Positions 18,561 through 28,793 of a stretch of DNA of 64,000 bases are shown here, piece after piece. How positions within the stretch are numbered: position 1 is the stretch's first letter; each line of letters opens with the position of its first letter. Source of the DNA: Acidimicrobiia bacterium (GTDB lineage Bacteria > Actinomycetota > Acidimicrobiia > Acidimicrobiales > Poriferisodalaceae); NCBI GenBank assembly GCA_012960315.1, contig DUBN01000068.1, forward strand, positions 66,498 to 130,497, read 5' to 3'. A program made the position numbers and the translations under genes. The notes under the pieces were generated by a model. It did not search any database. It was not told the origin of the DNA and was given only the letters and a program-made list of their open reading frames with translations.

Positions 18561-19142
18561 ATGGATCCGAAGGAACAGCTCTCGCAGGTCACTGACCTGC
18601 TCTCCGCTCTGGTGGACGGCACCGATGCCAGCCAGTTGGGCGACGATACACCGTGCAGCGATTTCGCTGTCCGGGACTTAATCGGGCACTTCACCTTCGG
18701 AAGATTCCTGTTCGCTGCCGGCCTGAGCGGCGACAAGGCGCGCGGGGAGGAGTTGATCGGCGGGATGCCCCAGCAATTCGGCGACGTTCTCGGCGACGAC
18801 CATCGGGCGACCTACCGGGACGCCTCGACCGAACTGGACTCTGCTGTGGACAGTGTTGGCGATCTTGAGGAGGTGGTCAGCCTCATCTTCGGCGACATGT
18901 CCGCCGGTGTTGCGTTGCAAACAATCTCCGCCGACAACCTCGTCCACTGCTGGGACCTAGCCCGCTCGACCGGACAGGAGTTCGACCCTCCGGTCGACCT
19001 CGTCGAGGCGACGACAGCATTCTTCAGCGGGTTCATCACCGACGACAGACGGGCAGGTGGAGGGTTCGGTCCTGAGGTGGAAGTCCCGGACGATGCCTCC
19101 GCTCTGGATCGTCTACTCGGTTTGTGCGGTCGTACGCCCTAG
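18561..19142 (+). CDS. TIGR03086-type DinB/mycothiol-dependent family protein
   Basis: 193 residues with the actinobacterial TIGR03086 pattern: an N-terminal helix, TPCSDFAVRDLIGHF (first His ligand), and a later DNLVHCWDLARSTGQ with the two-His region of the DinB/maleylpyruvate-isomerase fold. It probably binds a metal and uses mycothiol; the substrate is unknown. The ATG at 18561 follows AAGGGG. The gene is GC-rich compared with the neighbouring nuclease segment and lies alone between tail repeats at 18.45 and 19.16 kb. Confidence 0.75.
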   Translation: MDPKEQLSQVTDLLSALVDGTDASQLGDDTPCSDFAVRDLIGHFTFGRFLFAAGLSGDKARGEELIGGMPQQFGDVLGDDHRATYRDASTELDSAVDSVGDLEEVVSLIFGDMSAGVALQTISADNLVHCWDLARSTGQEFDPPVDLVEATTAFFSGFITDDRRAGGGFGPEVEVPDDASALDRLLGLCGRTP

Positions 19143-19161
19143 AGAACACCAGCTCACTTGT

Positions 19162-19185
19162 TTCGGGGCAGATCCCGTAGCGCTC
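19162..19185 (+). repeat. degenerate tRNA-tail repeat
   Basis: TTCGGGGCAGATCCCGTAGCGCTC matches the tail consensus (CGGGNCAGATTCTGTANCGCCCAC) with a few differences, same orientation as the others. The rest of the stretch 19143-19438 shows no gene. Confidence 0.5.
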
Positions 19186-19438
19186 GGTACTTAACGACAA
19201 AGACGCGATCGGCGCTTCCACTTAAAACCAAGGCTATACCGTGCGGAGCCGCCGCTATCGGGGGCGCCCGCCCTCCAATAGTGGGCTAGTTGATGGTGTC
19301 GATGGCGGTGGTGTTGGGGTTGGTGTGTGCCCGCAGCACGGTGTTGTGGGTGGAGACACGACCCCAAGAATGGGATGCTTAGTCAGCGGTCTCTGGCTGT
19401 GATTGTAAGCTCACTTACGAACACCTCGGGGGTGAAAA

Positions 19439-21169
19439 GTGGCGGATTACGACATCCACATTCAAGGCGGCACCATCGTCGATGGTACGAGAGTGCCCCG
19501 TTACCAGGGTGATTTGTGGATAAAAGGGGGATCGGTCGCTCAGATCGGTGGACGCAATGATGGCACCGCTACCGAGACGATCGATGCTACCGGACAGATT
19601 GTCGCGCCCGGGTTCGTGGACTTACACACTCACTATGACGCTCAGATCCGTTGGGATCCGTGGTGCACCATCTCAGGCTGGCACGGTGTCACCAGCGTGG
19701 TGCTAGGCAACTGCGGGTTTGGGTTCGCTCCGGTTAAACCCGACTTTCGTGACCGATCAATGCTGACCATGACCCGCACCGAGGCCATCCCCTACGAAAC
19801 GATGAAGCAGGGCATGGAGTGGGAATGGGAAACCATCCCCGAGTACCTGGACAGCCTGGAGGCCGCGGCCAAGGGGGTCAACTGCATCCAGTACATGCCC
19901 ACTGCCTCGTTAATGACATATGTAATGGGTCTCGAGGCAGCCAAGACCCGGCCCGCCAATGATGTCGAGCGCAAGGAGATGCAGCGTCTCTTACACGAGG
20001 GTATGGACGCCGGACTATGTGGCTTCTCCATTCAGCGGCTCGGCCGTAACAGCACCCAGGCCGACTACGACGGCACCCCAATGGTCACTGACACCATGGT
20101 CGATGACGACATCCTCTCCTTGGCCGAAGTACTCGCCGAACGTGACGAGGGCTTTATTCAGATCACTCAGGCGACGGGCCGCATCAAGAGAGACCTGGCC
20201 TTCGTCGAGAAGTTGGCCGAAGTCTCGAGGCGACCGATCATCCACAACGCCATCGCCCCGCTCCGCAGGAACCCAGACCCGCACCGCAAGTCGCTGGCGT
20301 GGGTCGACCGATGCCGGGAGCGCGGACTGCAGGTTTATGGCCAATGCGCAACGGTGCGCTCGGGTTTCGCCTTCACCCTCGAACACTGGAACCTCTACGA
20401 CTTCTCCAGTGCTTGGCGGGAGATCACGACCGGTACTAAGGAAGAGAAACTGGCCAAGATGGCTGACCCGGAACTTCGCGAAGACGTGATCCGTCAATCT
20501 GACGAGAAGGCCGCTCAATTCAAGGTGCTCCAGGCCGGTTTAGGGGGCGCACTCCCAAGTCTCGTGATCCAGGGTGTTAATCGGGAGGACAGTCTGCAGA
20601 AGTACGTAGGCCGCTCCCTCGGAGACATCGCCGCCGAGGAGGGGAAACATGTCGTCGAGGTGATGCTCGACTTGTCCCTCGAGGGAGACCTCAACGTCGA
20701 GTTCCTCGGGCCCAACAAGGGCTCCAATGCCGACTTCATGGCCGAGATGATGGACAACCCGTACGCCCTGCCGGGCGTGTCCGATGGTGGGGCGCACACC
20801 AAGTTCTTCACCGGAGGAGCCTGGAGTACCGATTTTCTCTCCTGGTTGGTGCGCGATGAGGGCAAGATCACCCTCGAGGAAGCTCATTACAGGTTGTCAG
20901 CTCTGCCCGCTCACGCTGCGGGCTTTCGCGATCGGGGAGTATTACGCGAGGGCGCAGCCGCCGACGTGGTGGTCTACGAGATGGAGGAATTGGCCGTCGA
21001 TCCAGAGTGGATCGGTGAAATCGCCGAAGATCTCCCGGGAGACGAGTGGCGCCGCATTCAGCGGGCCAAGGGATATTCCAACATCATCGTAAACGGTGAA
21101 GTCACTTTCGCCGATGGTGAATGTACGGGAGCGACACCGGGGCAGCTCCTACGGCACGGACGCGGCTGA
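19439..21169 (+). CDS. N-acyl-D-amino-acid deacylase-like amidohydrolase
   Basis: 576-residue metal-dependent hydrolase. It has the D-aminoacylase-type start (DYDIHIQGGTIVDGT), the metal motif DLHTHYDAQIRWDP (His63, His65), a Cys/Gly-rich SVVLGNCGFGFAPVKP metal-bridging region typical of this family, and the C-terminal SDGGAHTKFF aspartate motif. The GTG at 19439 follows GGGGGTG. It probably hydrolyses an N-acyl amino acid or amide in the cytoplasm. It converges with the TetR gene, 36 bp apart. Confidence 0.88.
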   Translation: MADYDIHIQGGTIVDGTRVPRYQGDLWIKGGSVAQIGGRNDGTATETIDATGQIVAPGFVDLHTHYDAQIRWDPWCTISGWHGVTSVVLGNCGFGFAPVKPDFRDRSMLTMTRTEAIPYETMKQGMEWEWETIPEYLDSLEAAAKGVNCIQYMPTASLMTYVMGLEAAKTRPANDVERKEMQRLLHEGMDAGLCGFSIQRLGRNSTQADYDGTPMVTDTMVDDDILSLAEVLAERDEGFIQITQATGRIKRDLAFVEKLAEVSRRPIIHNAIAPLRRNPDPHRKSLAWVDRCRERGLQVYGQCATVRSGFAFTLEHWNLYDFSSAWREITTGTKEEKLAKMADPELREDVIRQSDEKAAQFKVLQAGLGGALPSLVIQGVNREDSLQKYVGRSLGDIAAEEGKHVVEVMLDLSLEGDLNVEFLGPNKGSNADFMAEMMDNPYALPGVSDGGAHTKFFTGGAWSTDFLSWLVRDEGKITLEEAHYRLSALPAHAAGFRDRGVLREGAAADVVVYEMEELAVDPEWIGEIAEDLPGDEWRRIQRAKGYSNIIVNGEVTFADGECTGATPGQLLRHGRG

Positions 21170-21205
21170 ACCTGCGCCAGAGCCCGACTCCCGGACGGTC
21201 AACGA

Positions 21206-21844
21206 CTACATCGCAGCGTTGTGACTGCTATTTGCCGGGAGACTTGAACCGGACCCCGTGTCGAGGGTCTGGGTCACCAAATCGGCGACGAGGCTACGAC
21301 TGTGCTGGACAGACAGGCGCTGCCAGCGCCGCAGCCGTTCCCACGTCTCCCAGCTGGTGTGGAGGTCGAGAAGTTCGATGGTCTCGGCCTTCGTGCTGCG
21401 GTCGAGGGTTGAGATCTCAGGCTCGAAGGTGCGGGTCACCTGCCGCCGAAGGCGGGCGGCCAGCTTGGTCTGCTGAGAGCGAATCTCCGGCGACGTGTGC
21501 ATGACGGCCAACGCGGAGCGGCGCACCGGCGCAACCGTCTCGAAGAGCTCGGCTCGGTGGGCGACGAGGCCGTCGATTCGTGCGGCGCGGCTCCCGGAGA
21601 TCGGATGAGCGATGAACAGTTCCGGGTGTTGGGCCTTCTGGTGCTCCGCCAACGCCACCGCTAACGCATCACTGTCCTGGAAGTGGTGGTAGATGGACCG
21701 GGAGGTCATTCCCACCCGGGAGGCGATGTCTTCGATGGTGGGGGTGAGATTGCCCTCGACGTACAGGATGAGCAGGGCATCGATCACCGCCTTGCGGGTC
21801 CGCCGGCCCCGGGCGACGCGTCCGTCCTCAACGGTCTCAGTCAC
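21206..21844 (-). CDS. TetR family transcriptional regulator
   Basis: 212 residues. The N-terminal helix-turn-helix (residues about 15-60) reads RKAVIDALLILYVEGNLTPTIEDIASRVGMTSRSIYHHF, the usual TetR DNA-binding signature; the ligand domain is unassigned. Its start overlaps the stop of the upstream sulfatase by 4 bp, so it is the second gene of that transcript. It probably represses the sulfatase genes through the palindrome at 23285. Confidence 0.9.
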   Translation of the reverse strand: MTETVEDGRVARGRRTRKAVIDALLILYVEGNLTPTIEDIASRVGMTSRSIYHHFQDSDALAVALAEHQKAQHPELFIAHPISGSRAARIDGLVAHRAELFETVAPVRRSALAVMHTSPEIRSQQTKLAARLRRQVTRTFEPEISTLDRSTKAETIELLDLHTSWETWERLRRWQRLSVQHSRSLVADLVTQTLDTGSGSSLPANSSHNAAM

Positions 21845-23259
21845 GTCGGCTCCAGGGTCGACGCGAGTAAGTCGCGAAGGCGGACCAACTTGTCGCCGGC
21901 GCTCGGGTCGCTGGCCCGGTTGGTGGCCTCGTCGGGGTCGGCCACAAGGTCGAACAGTTCGCTGGCCTCACCGGTGTCGGCGTTGAGGGTGGCCCGCCAT
22001 TGGCCGTCGGTAATGGCCTGCCAGGTCGGGAGCCCCGGTTGCATGCGGATCATGCTCACAGCGTGATGGCGGGTAGTGCCTCCGTCGCCGGTTACGAGTG
22101 GCACCAGCGACCGGGACGGGGCACCATCAAGGGCGGTAGCCGTCCCGGCGTCGAGCAGCGTGGCCGCGACATCGAAGGCCTGGACCGGTTCGGTTTCGAC
22201 CCGGCCGTTGGTGCCGCCTGGGGGGCGCACGATCAGCGGTACCCGCACCGACGATCGGTAGAAGTTCATCTTGGCCATCAGGCCGTGGTCGCCGAGCATC
22301 TCGCCATGGTCGGCCGAATAGACGATCCACGTGTTGTCCAGCTGGCCCTGTTTCTCGAGCTGAGCAAGAAGGTCGCCGATTCGTTGATCGATCAGCGACA
22401 CCATCGCGTAGTACTGACGGGCACCGGCCAACACGAACTCGTCGGTCAACAACTCACTGTGTGAGTGATTGCGGAGTGCATTCAGGTGAGTGGCCCATTC
22501 GTCTGTCATCGATGTCGGCTCGGACCGAGCCGTGCGTTCGATGGCGGCTTCGGCGTAGTGCTCGGCCCAGACGGGGTCGCCCATCAGCGGCACGTGTGGC
22601 TGTACGAACGACAGTTGAAGAAACCAGGGCACATCGTTCGGCCGACGGTCAAGCCACTGTTGCGCCTCGTCAGCTAGAAAGCACGTGAGATCGAGCTCCT
22701 GGGGCAGGGGAGAGGTGACGCCGTTCCAGTGCCGGTCTCCGCCCCGGAAATTGGCCTGCACCACCTCCTGATACGGCTCGAGTGCATCGTGTTCGCGCAG
22801 GAACCGCATGTACGGGGTCTCGACGTCGAAGAGGTGCACATACTTGTCAAACTCCTCGACGACGTGATCGAACCCGAAGTTGCCGATCCATTCGTCAGTC
22901 GGTGCGGGCGTGCCGGGCTCGACCGCCATCGGCCAGGCAGAGAAGTGGGTCTTGCCGATCGACGCCGTGGTGTAGCCGGCCTGCTGTAGGCGGCGGGGGA
23001 AGGTGTCCCATTCGGGTTGGCAGCCGCCGGCGAAATTGCCGAGCACCCCGTGGTCGTTGGGGTAGCGGCCGGTCAGTAGCGAGGCGCGGGCCGGCTGGCA
23101 GATCGGGCTTTCGGTCCAGGTCTGGTCGAAGCGGACGCCTTCGGCGGCCAATCGGTCCAGATGGGGGGTGACGACGATGTCGTTGCCGGCGCAACCCATG
23201 ACGTCGGCACGGTGCTGATCGGCGTAGACGAACAGCAGGTTGGGCTGACGGTCGCTCAC
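21841..23259 (-). CDS. sulfatase
   Basis: 472-residue alkaline-phosphatase-fold sulfatase. It has the metal-binding start NLLFVYADQHRADVMG and the formylglycine site CQPAR (Cys54-Arg58) in SPICQPARASLLTGR. Further signatures are YTTASIGKTHF and SADHGEMLGDHGL. No signal peptide, so cytoplasmic. It needs a formylglycine-generating enzyme encoded elsewhere. It is coupled to the TetR gene and divergent from the second sulfatase. Confidence 0.92.
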   Translation of the reverse strand: MSDRQPNLLFVYADQHRADVMGCAGNDIVVTPHLDRLAAEGVRFDQTWTESPICQPARASLLTGRYPNDHGVLGNFAGGCQPEWDTFPRRLQQAGYTTASIGKTHFSAWPMAVEPGTPAPTDEWIGNFGFDHVVEEFDKYVHLFDVETPYMRFLREHDALEPYQEVVQANFRGGDRHWNGVTSPLPQELDLTCFLADEAQQWLDRRPNDVPWFLQLSFVQPHVPLMGDPVWAEHYAEAAIERTARSEPTSMTDEWATHLNALRNHSHSELLTDEFVLAGARQYYAMVSLIDQRIGDLLAQLEKQGQLDNTWIVYSADHGEMLGDHGLMAKMNFYRSSVRVPLIVRPPGGTNGRVETEPVQAFDVAATLLDAGTATALDGAPSRSLVPLVTGDGGTTRHHAVSMIRMQPGLPTWQAITDGQWRATLNADTGEASELFDLVADPDEATNRASDPSAGDKLVRLRDLLASTLEPT

Positions 23260-23284
23260 TGGAGATCTCCTGGCGTCAAGATAA

Positions 23285-23301
23285 TTTCATACTCTATGAA
23301 A
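23285..23301. promoter_or_regulatory. perfect palindrome, likely TetR operator
   Basis: TTTCATA-CTC-TATGAAA: two perfect 7-bp arms around 3 bp, in the 190-bp divergent region between the two sulfatase genes and 26 bp from the minus-strand start. Length and position fit an operator for the TetR protein encoded in the same cluster. Confidence 0.6.
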
Positions 23302-23449
23302 ATATATTACTATGGTCAATCCAATGAGAAACCTCTTTGACTAGACCGCTCATTTCGTCACCCGCAGGCCCGCAAACAAAAGGACGAACACGACTGATGG
23401 ACATCGTCTTGACCGGAACAGGATCGCCATCTGAGATCCAGAAGCAGAT

Positions 23450-25711
23450 ATGACAGACTTCAAAGGAACAATCGGGCGCACGTTGGCCGAGTCCGAGCCG
23501 CATTTCGAAGATCGGCCGCACCCCGGAAATGGCGCACCGAACGTCGTGATCGTGTTGCTCGACGACACCGGGTTCGCACAATTCGGTTGCTACGGGTCTG
23601 ATATCGACACGCCGAACATCGATGGGCTGGCAGCCGGTGGAGTGCAGTTCACGAACTTCCACGTGACGCCGGTGTGTTCGCCGACACGCGCCGCGCTGCT
23701 AACCGGTCGATCCCAGCATGCGGTCGGGATGCGAGGCCTGTCGGGCTGGGTGACGGGGTTCCCTCATTCAGCCGGTCACATCTCGAACGCGGCGGCCACG
23801 GTCGCCGAGGTCCTTCGCGACGAGGGGTATGCCACGTTGTGTGCAGGCAAGTGGCACCTGATGCCCGGCACTCACATATCTGCTGCGGGGCCGTTCGACC
23901 AATGGCCGCTCGGTCGCGGGTTCGAACGCTTCTACGGGTTCCTACCGGGGGAGACCGACCAGTTCAACCCGGAGCTAGTGCGCGACAACACCTATGTCGA
24001 TCCGCCGACGACGCCAGAGGAGGGTTACCACCTCTCCGAAGACCTGGTGGACCAATTATTGGTGATGATCAACGACAACAAGGGGCTCCGCCCCGATCGT
24101 CCGTTCTTCGCTTACCTGCCTTTCGGGGCGACACACGCGCCTCACCAAGCACCGCAGGAATACCTCGACAAGTACCGTGGGCACTACGACGAGGGCTGGG
24201 ACCTGGTGCGTCAACGCTGGTTTAAGCGCCAGATCGAACTCGGTGTGATCGACCCCGATACCACCCTTGCGCCCCGCAACCCCGGGGTCGAGCCCTGGGA
24301 TGACTTGGGAGAGAACCAGCAGCGTTTCGCGTGCAGGCTTCAGGAGGCGTTTGCCGCGTTCTTAGATCACACTGACGATCAGATCGGCCGGTTCGTCGAT
24401 GGGCTTCGGGCCATGGGGGAATTGGACAACACTATTCTGGTGCTCTTGTCCGACAACGGCGCCTCCCAGGAGGGAGGTGCGTCCGGCACTATGCACGAGG
24501 TGAAGCACTTCCAGGGCATCAAGGAGTCGCCCGACGACGCGGTGGAACGGATCGACGACATTGGCGGGCCGAGCAGTCACACGAACTATCCGTGGGGTTG
24601 GGCTCAGTGTGGCAACTCGCCATTCCGTTGGTACAAGACGCTCACCCACGAGGGAGGCGTGCATGTGCCGATGGTCGTGCACTGGCCAGCTGGCTTAGGC
24701 AACGCCGCGGGCACCAAGCGGAGTCAGTTCGCCTACGTGTCCGACATCGTGCCGACCATCTACGAGATCCTTGGCATCACTCCACCCGACACGTATCGCG
24801 GCACCGAGCAGATGCCGGTGACCGGGCATTCGTTCGCCTCGGTGCTCGACGATGTTGATGCTCCTGCGACCAACACGTTGCAGTACTTCGAGTTCGTCGG
24901 CAACCGGGCATTGATCGTTGAGCGCGACGGAGTGTGGTGGAAGGCTGTCACCAGGCACCTGCCCGGTACCGACTTCGACACCGAACCGTGGGAGCTGTTC
25001 GACCTCACGGCGGATCCGTCTGAATGCCATGACCTCGCCGACACGAAGCCAGACCGGCTGGCCGAGTTGATCGACCTCTGGTGGCAGGAGGCAGAAACCC
25101 ACGGCGTGCTCCCCCTCGACGAGCGTCGACTCGAGCTGTTCATCCCTCACCTGAACGATCATTCGGTTCATCGGCCGGACCGCCGCTACACCTATCGGCC
25201 GCCCATGACACCGATCCCCACGAGAACGGCGGCGTCGCTTACCGACAGCGTGGTCGACATCACGGCCCGTGTCACCAGCGCTGTTGGCGATGAAGGGGTC
25301 TTGTTGGCGACGGGTAACGAGAACTCCGGCTGTTCGCTGTTCGTGCAGAATCAGCGGTTCGTTGTCGACTACAACGCTTTCGGTGATCACACCGTCGTCG
25401 AGTCGAGTATCGAAGTGCCCGCCGGTGATTGCACCCTGGCGGTCCATCTCGAACGTGACGGCAGTGCCGGCCGCGTCGAAGTGTCGATCGACGGGCAGGC
25501 CTGTGGTTGGGAAATCATTCCGCTGTACTTGGTGACGTTCACCTCGGTTGGCGTCAGCGTCGGCGAGGACCACGGATCGGCCGTGTCGGCCCGGTACTCG
25601 GCGCCATTTGCCTTCGCCGGCACCCTCCATGACATCACCATCCAACTCCCCGACGGTCGCGACGTCAGCAGCGACGACGCCACCGCCAAGAGCGAGTGGT
25701 CGCGTCAATAG
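23450..25711 (+). CDS. arylsulfatase
   Basis: 753-residue sulfatase of the long AtsA-like type. It has [19 protein letters not shown] with the metal-binding Asp pair at 38-39, the formylglycine site CSPTR (Cys76-Arg80), the motif [10 protein letters not shown], and [13 protein letters not shown]-terminal beta-rich domain (about residues 590-750) follows the catalytic domain. No signal peptide. Hydrolyses sulfate esters; the pairing with a second sulfatase suggests use of a sulfated substrate such as a polysaccharide or steroid-like sulfate. Confidence 0.93.
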   Translation: MTDFKGTIGRTLAESEPHFEDRPHPGNGAPNVVIVLLDDTGFAQFGCYGSDIDTPNIDGLAAGGVQFTNFHVTPVCSPTRAALLTGRSQHAVGMRGLSGWVTGFPHSAGHISNAAATVAEVLRDEGYATLCAGKWHLMPGTHISAAGPFDQWPLGRGFERFYGFLPGETDQFNPELVRDNTYVDPPTTPEEGYHLSEDLVDQLLVMINDNKGLRPDRPFFAYLPFGATHAPHQAPQEYLDKYRGHYDEGWDLVRQRWFKRQIELGVIDPDTTLAPRNPGVEPWDDLGENQQRFACRLQEAFAAFLDHTDDQIGRFVDGLRAMGELDNTILVLLSDNGASQEGGASGTMHEVKHFQGIKESPDDAVERIDDIGGPSSHTNYPWGWAQCGNSPFRWYKTLTHEGGVHVPMVVHWPAGLGNAAGTKRSQFAYVSDIVPTIYEILGITPPDTYRGTEQMPVTGHSFASVLDDVDAPATNTLQYFEFVGNRALIVERDGVWWKAVTRHLPGTDFDTEPWELFDLTADPSECHDLADTKPDRLAELIDLWWQEAETHGVLPLDERRLELFIPHLNDHSVHRPDRRYTYRPPMTPIPTRTAASLTDSVVDITARVTSAVGDEGVLLATGNENSGCSLFVQNQRFVVDYNAFGDHTVVESSIEVPAGDCTLAVHLERDGSAGRVEVSIDGQACGWEIIPLYLVTFTSVGVSVGEDHGSAVSARYSAPFAFAGTLHDITIQLPDGRDVSSDDATAKSEWSRQ

Positions 25712-25902
25712 TCGAAAGCTCACTGCAGTCCGCTTCATGGCTTGGCTGAAGGAATAATTCGTCGGATTGAGCGCAGTACTGGGGGCGCCCCTCTGAGGGA
25801 GGGAGCTGCGAGGCTCGAGAGATAAATGTCGCGTCTGGCCAGGGGAAATACGACGGATCGCTCATGTGGGCTGTTCGCTGTTCGCAGTGCAGATACCCCC
25901 GA

Positions 25903-26319
25903 TCAGGTCCCGCCAACGTTGATTGTTATGCGGCCGCTCGAGTGAAGCGAACAGAATCCCTCGACGGTGGCGGCCTCGGCAAACCTCGTATCGAGCCGGT
26001 CGCCAGCGGGAATGACGAAGGGACCGATCTGATGAGCCGTCGAGTCTTCGTTGATCACGGTGAGCTGGTCCCGAAGCCTGAAGTTGAGGTCTGCAGGGAT
26101 GATGTCGACGTCGTGTCCCAAACTGATGCGCATCGCCGTCCCTTCTGGGATAGTGATCACGTGCTGTTCGGGCTCTGGCTGGCCAACAACTCGGCTGAGA
26201 GTCACGCTGCCGACGACCATCGCCGTCGCCACAATGGCGAAGAGGACCAACACGGCTCGCGAGGAACGACCCGAGCGACCGTCGGAAGTCCTTACCCAGG
26301 AAGCGTTCACAACCCCCAA
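25903..26319 (-). CDS. membrane-anchored cupredoxin-like protein
   Basis: 138 residues: a signal-anchor helix (about 21-42, VLVLFAIVATAMVVGSV) and an extracytoplasmic beta domain. The C-terminal half has TAHQIGPF with a His and GFCSLHSSG with Cys and His, the ligand set of a type I copper site; a Met ligand is not obvious. It is probably an electron-transfer or copper-binding protein at the outer face of the membrane. Divergent from the MFS gene. Confidence 0.6.
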   Translation of the reverse strand: MGVVNASWVRTSDGRSGRSSRAVLVLFAIVATAMVVGSVTLSRVVGQPEPEQHVITIPEGTAMRISLGHDVDIIPADLNFRLRDQLTVINEDSTAHQIGPFVIPAGDRLDTRFAEAATVEGFCSLHSSGRITINVGGT

Positions 26320-26391
26320 ATCTAATCGGTGTTCGATAGAGTTTCAGCGGTTTGCTGCGTCAGCAGCGGAATAGCTGATGGGAGCTACGGC

Positions 26392-27726
26392 GTGACACAG
26401 GTCGACGACCCGGTGCTCGGGACTGGTGAACAACTTTTGACCGGCCGCCGGGACATTGAGCGAGTGCAGCGCCGGACCGTCCGAACGCTGCTCACGAGTC
26501 AGATGTGCGGCGGAATCGGGTTGGTGGCTGGCTACTCCGTGACGGCTCTGCTCGCGGATGACATCACTGGCTCGAAGACCTTGGCGGGTCTTGCTGCTGC
26601 CTGTCTGTCGATCGGCGCCGCGATCGCGTCCTTCCCGTTGGCACGCATGATGGCTCGAAGCGGCCGACGTCCCGGTCTGCGGACGGGCTATGTCCTTGCG
26701 TCGGTCGGTGCGTTTCTTGCTGTGGTGGCGGCAATCACTCGACAGTTTCTTTTCCTGCCTTTCGGAGTGGCCCTCATCGGCATAGGCAACGCCACCAACA
26801 TGGCGACTCGCTACGCTGCAGCGGACCTCGCTAAGCCCGAGCGCCGAGCGCAGACGATCGGCTTGGTCGTCGCAGCCACGTCGATCGGTTCGGGTTTCGG
26901 ATCGCTGGTCTCTCTGTCGGTGTTCGACCCCATCGGGCGCAGCTTCGGTCTCCCCGACTACGCGGGTTCGTTCCTCGCCGGCGCCTTGCTGTTCCTAGTG
27001 GCAGCCGCGATTGTAGAGATTCGATTGCGCCCGGATCCGCTAGTACTCGCCGGCGGGGTGGGTAACGACGGCAAAGACACAAGGCTGCCGTTCAGAGCTG
27101 CGCTGAGGCTGATCCTCGCTAACCCCAAGGCTCGACTGGCAGTGCTCGCGATGATGGTCAGCCAGGCCACGATGGTTGGCACCATGACCCTCACGCCGCT
27201 GCACATGAACGACGGCGGACAAAGCAAGGGCGCGATCAGCATCATGCTGTTCAGCCACATCCTTGGCATGTACGCCTTGAGCCCCCTGGTCGGTCGGCTC
27301 GCCGACCAAGTCGGGCGCTACCCAATGCTGGTTATTTCTGGGGTGCTCTGCGCGGCCGGTGCGTTGTGGGCAGGATTCACGCCGCCCGAAGGATTCATCG
27401 GAATCACTGGTGGGCAGACCGTGATTGGCCTCGCGTGGTGTTTCGGCATCATCGCAGCGAGCGGACTGCTAACAGAAGCGTTTCCGGTCGAGCAGAGTGC
27501 CAGCGTCCAAGGCGCCGGCGACATGTGCATGATGGCGTTTGGGGCAGTCGCCGGTATTTCGGCCGGCGCCATCGTGTCCTATCGCAGCTATCTCGATCTC
27601 AATTTGGCCGCCGCGATGCTCGGCGTGGTCCTTGTGCTTGGGGTGCTGTTCACCGTCGTCGCCACGGCCCGGGGCGGCCAGCGCGGGCAAAGCGTGTTCG
27701 CGGTCACGCCGACGCCCGGTCACTGA
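26392..27726 (+). CDS. MFS transporter
   Basis: About 444 residues with 12 predicted membrane helices. The cytoplasmic loop between helices 2 and 3 reads ARMMARSGRRPGLRTGY, the major facilitator motif A, and a second motif (GRLADQVGRYPML) opens the C-terminal half. The GTG at 26392 is chosen because GGGAG lies 7 bp upstream; the frame remains open to 26329. The closest look is to drug or small-metabolite efflux; cargo unknown. Confidence 0.85.
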   Translation: MTQVDDPVLGTGEQLLTGRRDIERVQRRTVRTLLTSQMCGGIGLVAGYSVTALLADDITGSKTLAGLAAACLSIGAAIASFPLARMMARSGRRPGLRTGYVLASVGAFLAVVAAITRQFLFLPFGVALIGIGNATNMATRYAAADLAKPERRAQTIGLVVAATSIGSGFGSLVSLSVFDPIGRSFGLPDYAGSFLAGALLFLVAAAIVEIRLRPDPLVLAGGVGNDGKDTRLPFRAALRLILANPKARLAVLAMMVSQATMVGTMTLTPLHMNDGGQSKGAISIMLFSHILGMYALSPLVGRLADQVGRYPMLVISGVLCAAGALWAGFTPPEGFIGITGGQTVIGLAWCFGIIAASGLLTEAFPVEQSASVQGAGDMCMMAFGAVAGISAGAIVSYRSYLDLNLAAAMLGVVLVLGVLFTVVATARGGQRGQSVFAVTPTPGH

Positions 27727-27764
27727 GCGTGTGGAACCGGCAGTAGCAGATGGAGCTTTCCTGA

Positions 27765-28661
27765 CTACGAATCGTTGGCAGACTTCGTGAGTTTGGCGGG
27801 GCCTGACTCTAGTGGTGCGATCGGGTCCTGATTCCACTCCATCAGAGAACCGTCGTACAGCGCGATGTTTGGATAGCCGAGAACATCCAATGCGAGGAAA
27901 GCGGTGCTTGCGGCTATCCCTCCACCGCAATATGTGATTAGTTGGTCGAACTCATTGGCACCGGCTTCTTGAAGAATTTGCGTGAGCTCGGAAGGTTCTT
28001 TTAGAGCCCCCGTAGCTGGATTGACAATTGCCGTGTAAGGGACGCTAATGCTTCCTGGGATTCGGCCGGGTCGACCAAAGTGTTGCCCTTGCCCTTCAAA
28101 CTGTTCTTTGGTCAGAGCATTTACTAAACCTATTTTTGGGTTGCCGATTGCATCACTAACTGTGTCCTTATTCGCGATCCAGTGAGGAAGTGGGGTCGCC
28201 TGAAAAGTCTCAGGCGGTTTGTTTGGCTCCTGTTTCGTAGTTGGGCGGCCCTCGTTCAGCCAAGTGTCGTAGGTGCAGTTCAGCAAACGCACGTCCTGCG
28301 CGCCGGCTTGTCGAAGCACCCACCAACAGCGGTGCGTGACCGCGTGCATTTCGCCTCCGTAGATCACCAATGTCTGGGAGTTAGAGATGCCCATGCTTCC
28401 CAAAAGTTGGTGGAGATCCTGAGGAACTAGGGCTTCGAAAGGAAAAGCGCCCTCGTGTTTTGATAGATCTTCAACCATGTGTAAATAGTGAGCGTTTGGG
28501 ATGTGCGCCTCCTCGTAGTTGACGCGCATGGAAAAGAAATCGGAAGGTCCCGGTGGCTGTGGGCGGAAGCCAGCTCGAACATCAAGTATCGCAACGTCGG
28601 GATCTTCTAAGTGCTGTTGTAGCCAGTCCTCTGTTACAAAAATCTGGTCGTAGTTATTCAT
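27765..28661 (-). CDS. thiosulfate/3-mercaptopyruvate sulfurtransferase
   Basis: 298 residues, two rhodanese domains. The N-terminal inactive-type domain begins with VTEDWLQQHLEDPDVAILDVRAG; the C-terminal domain carries the catalytic loop TYCGGGIAAS with the persulfide Cys. Transfers sulfane sulfur to cyanide or thiols. Lower in GC than its flanking genes, so it may belong to the native backbone. Confidence 0.88.
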   Translation of the reverse strand: MNNYDQIFVTEDWLQQHLEDPDVAILDVRAGFRPQPPGPSDFFSMRVNYEEAHIPNAHYLHMVEDLSKHEGAFPFEALVPQDLHQLLGSMGISNSQTLVIYGGEMHAVTHRCWWVLRQAGAQDVRLLNCTYDTWLNEGRPTTKQEPNKPPETFQATPLPHWIANKDTVSDAIGNPKIGLVNALTKEQFEGQGQHFGRPGRIPGSISVPYTAIVNPATGALKEPSELTQILQEAGANEFDQLITYCGGGIAASTAFLALDVLGYPNIALYDGSLMEWNQDPIAPLESGPAKLTKSANDS

Positions 28662-28793
28662 ATACCCGCCCTACTACTTATTGTGACGTTCGATGATCGT
28701 TGTGTCGTGACTTAGGATTATGTCTTGGTACCGTTTTGTACAGGTGGATTCGAGGAAGACGCATTCGCCTGGGCATTCGATCGGCCGTGCAGC

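Noticed and set aside
24695-25738. 347-residue minus-strand ORF
   Set aside because: Antisense to the arylsulfatase in a GC-rich gene; no family resemblance.
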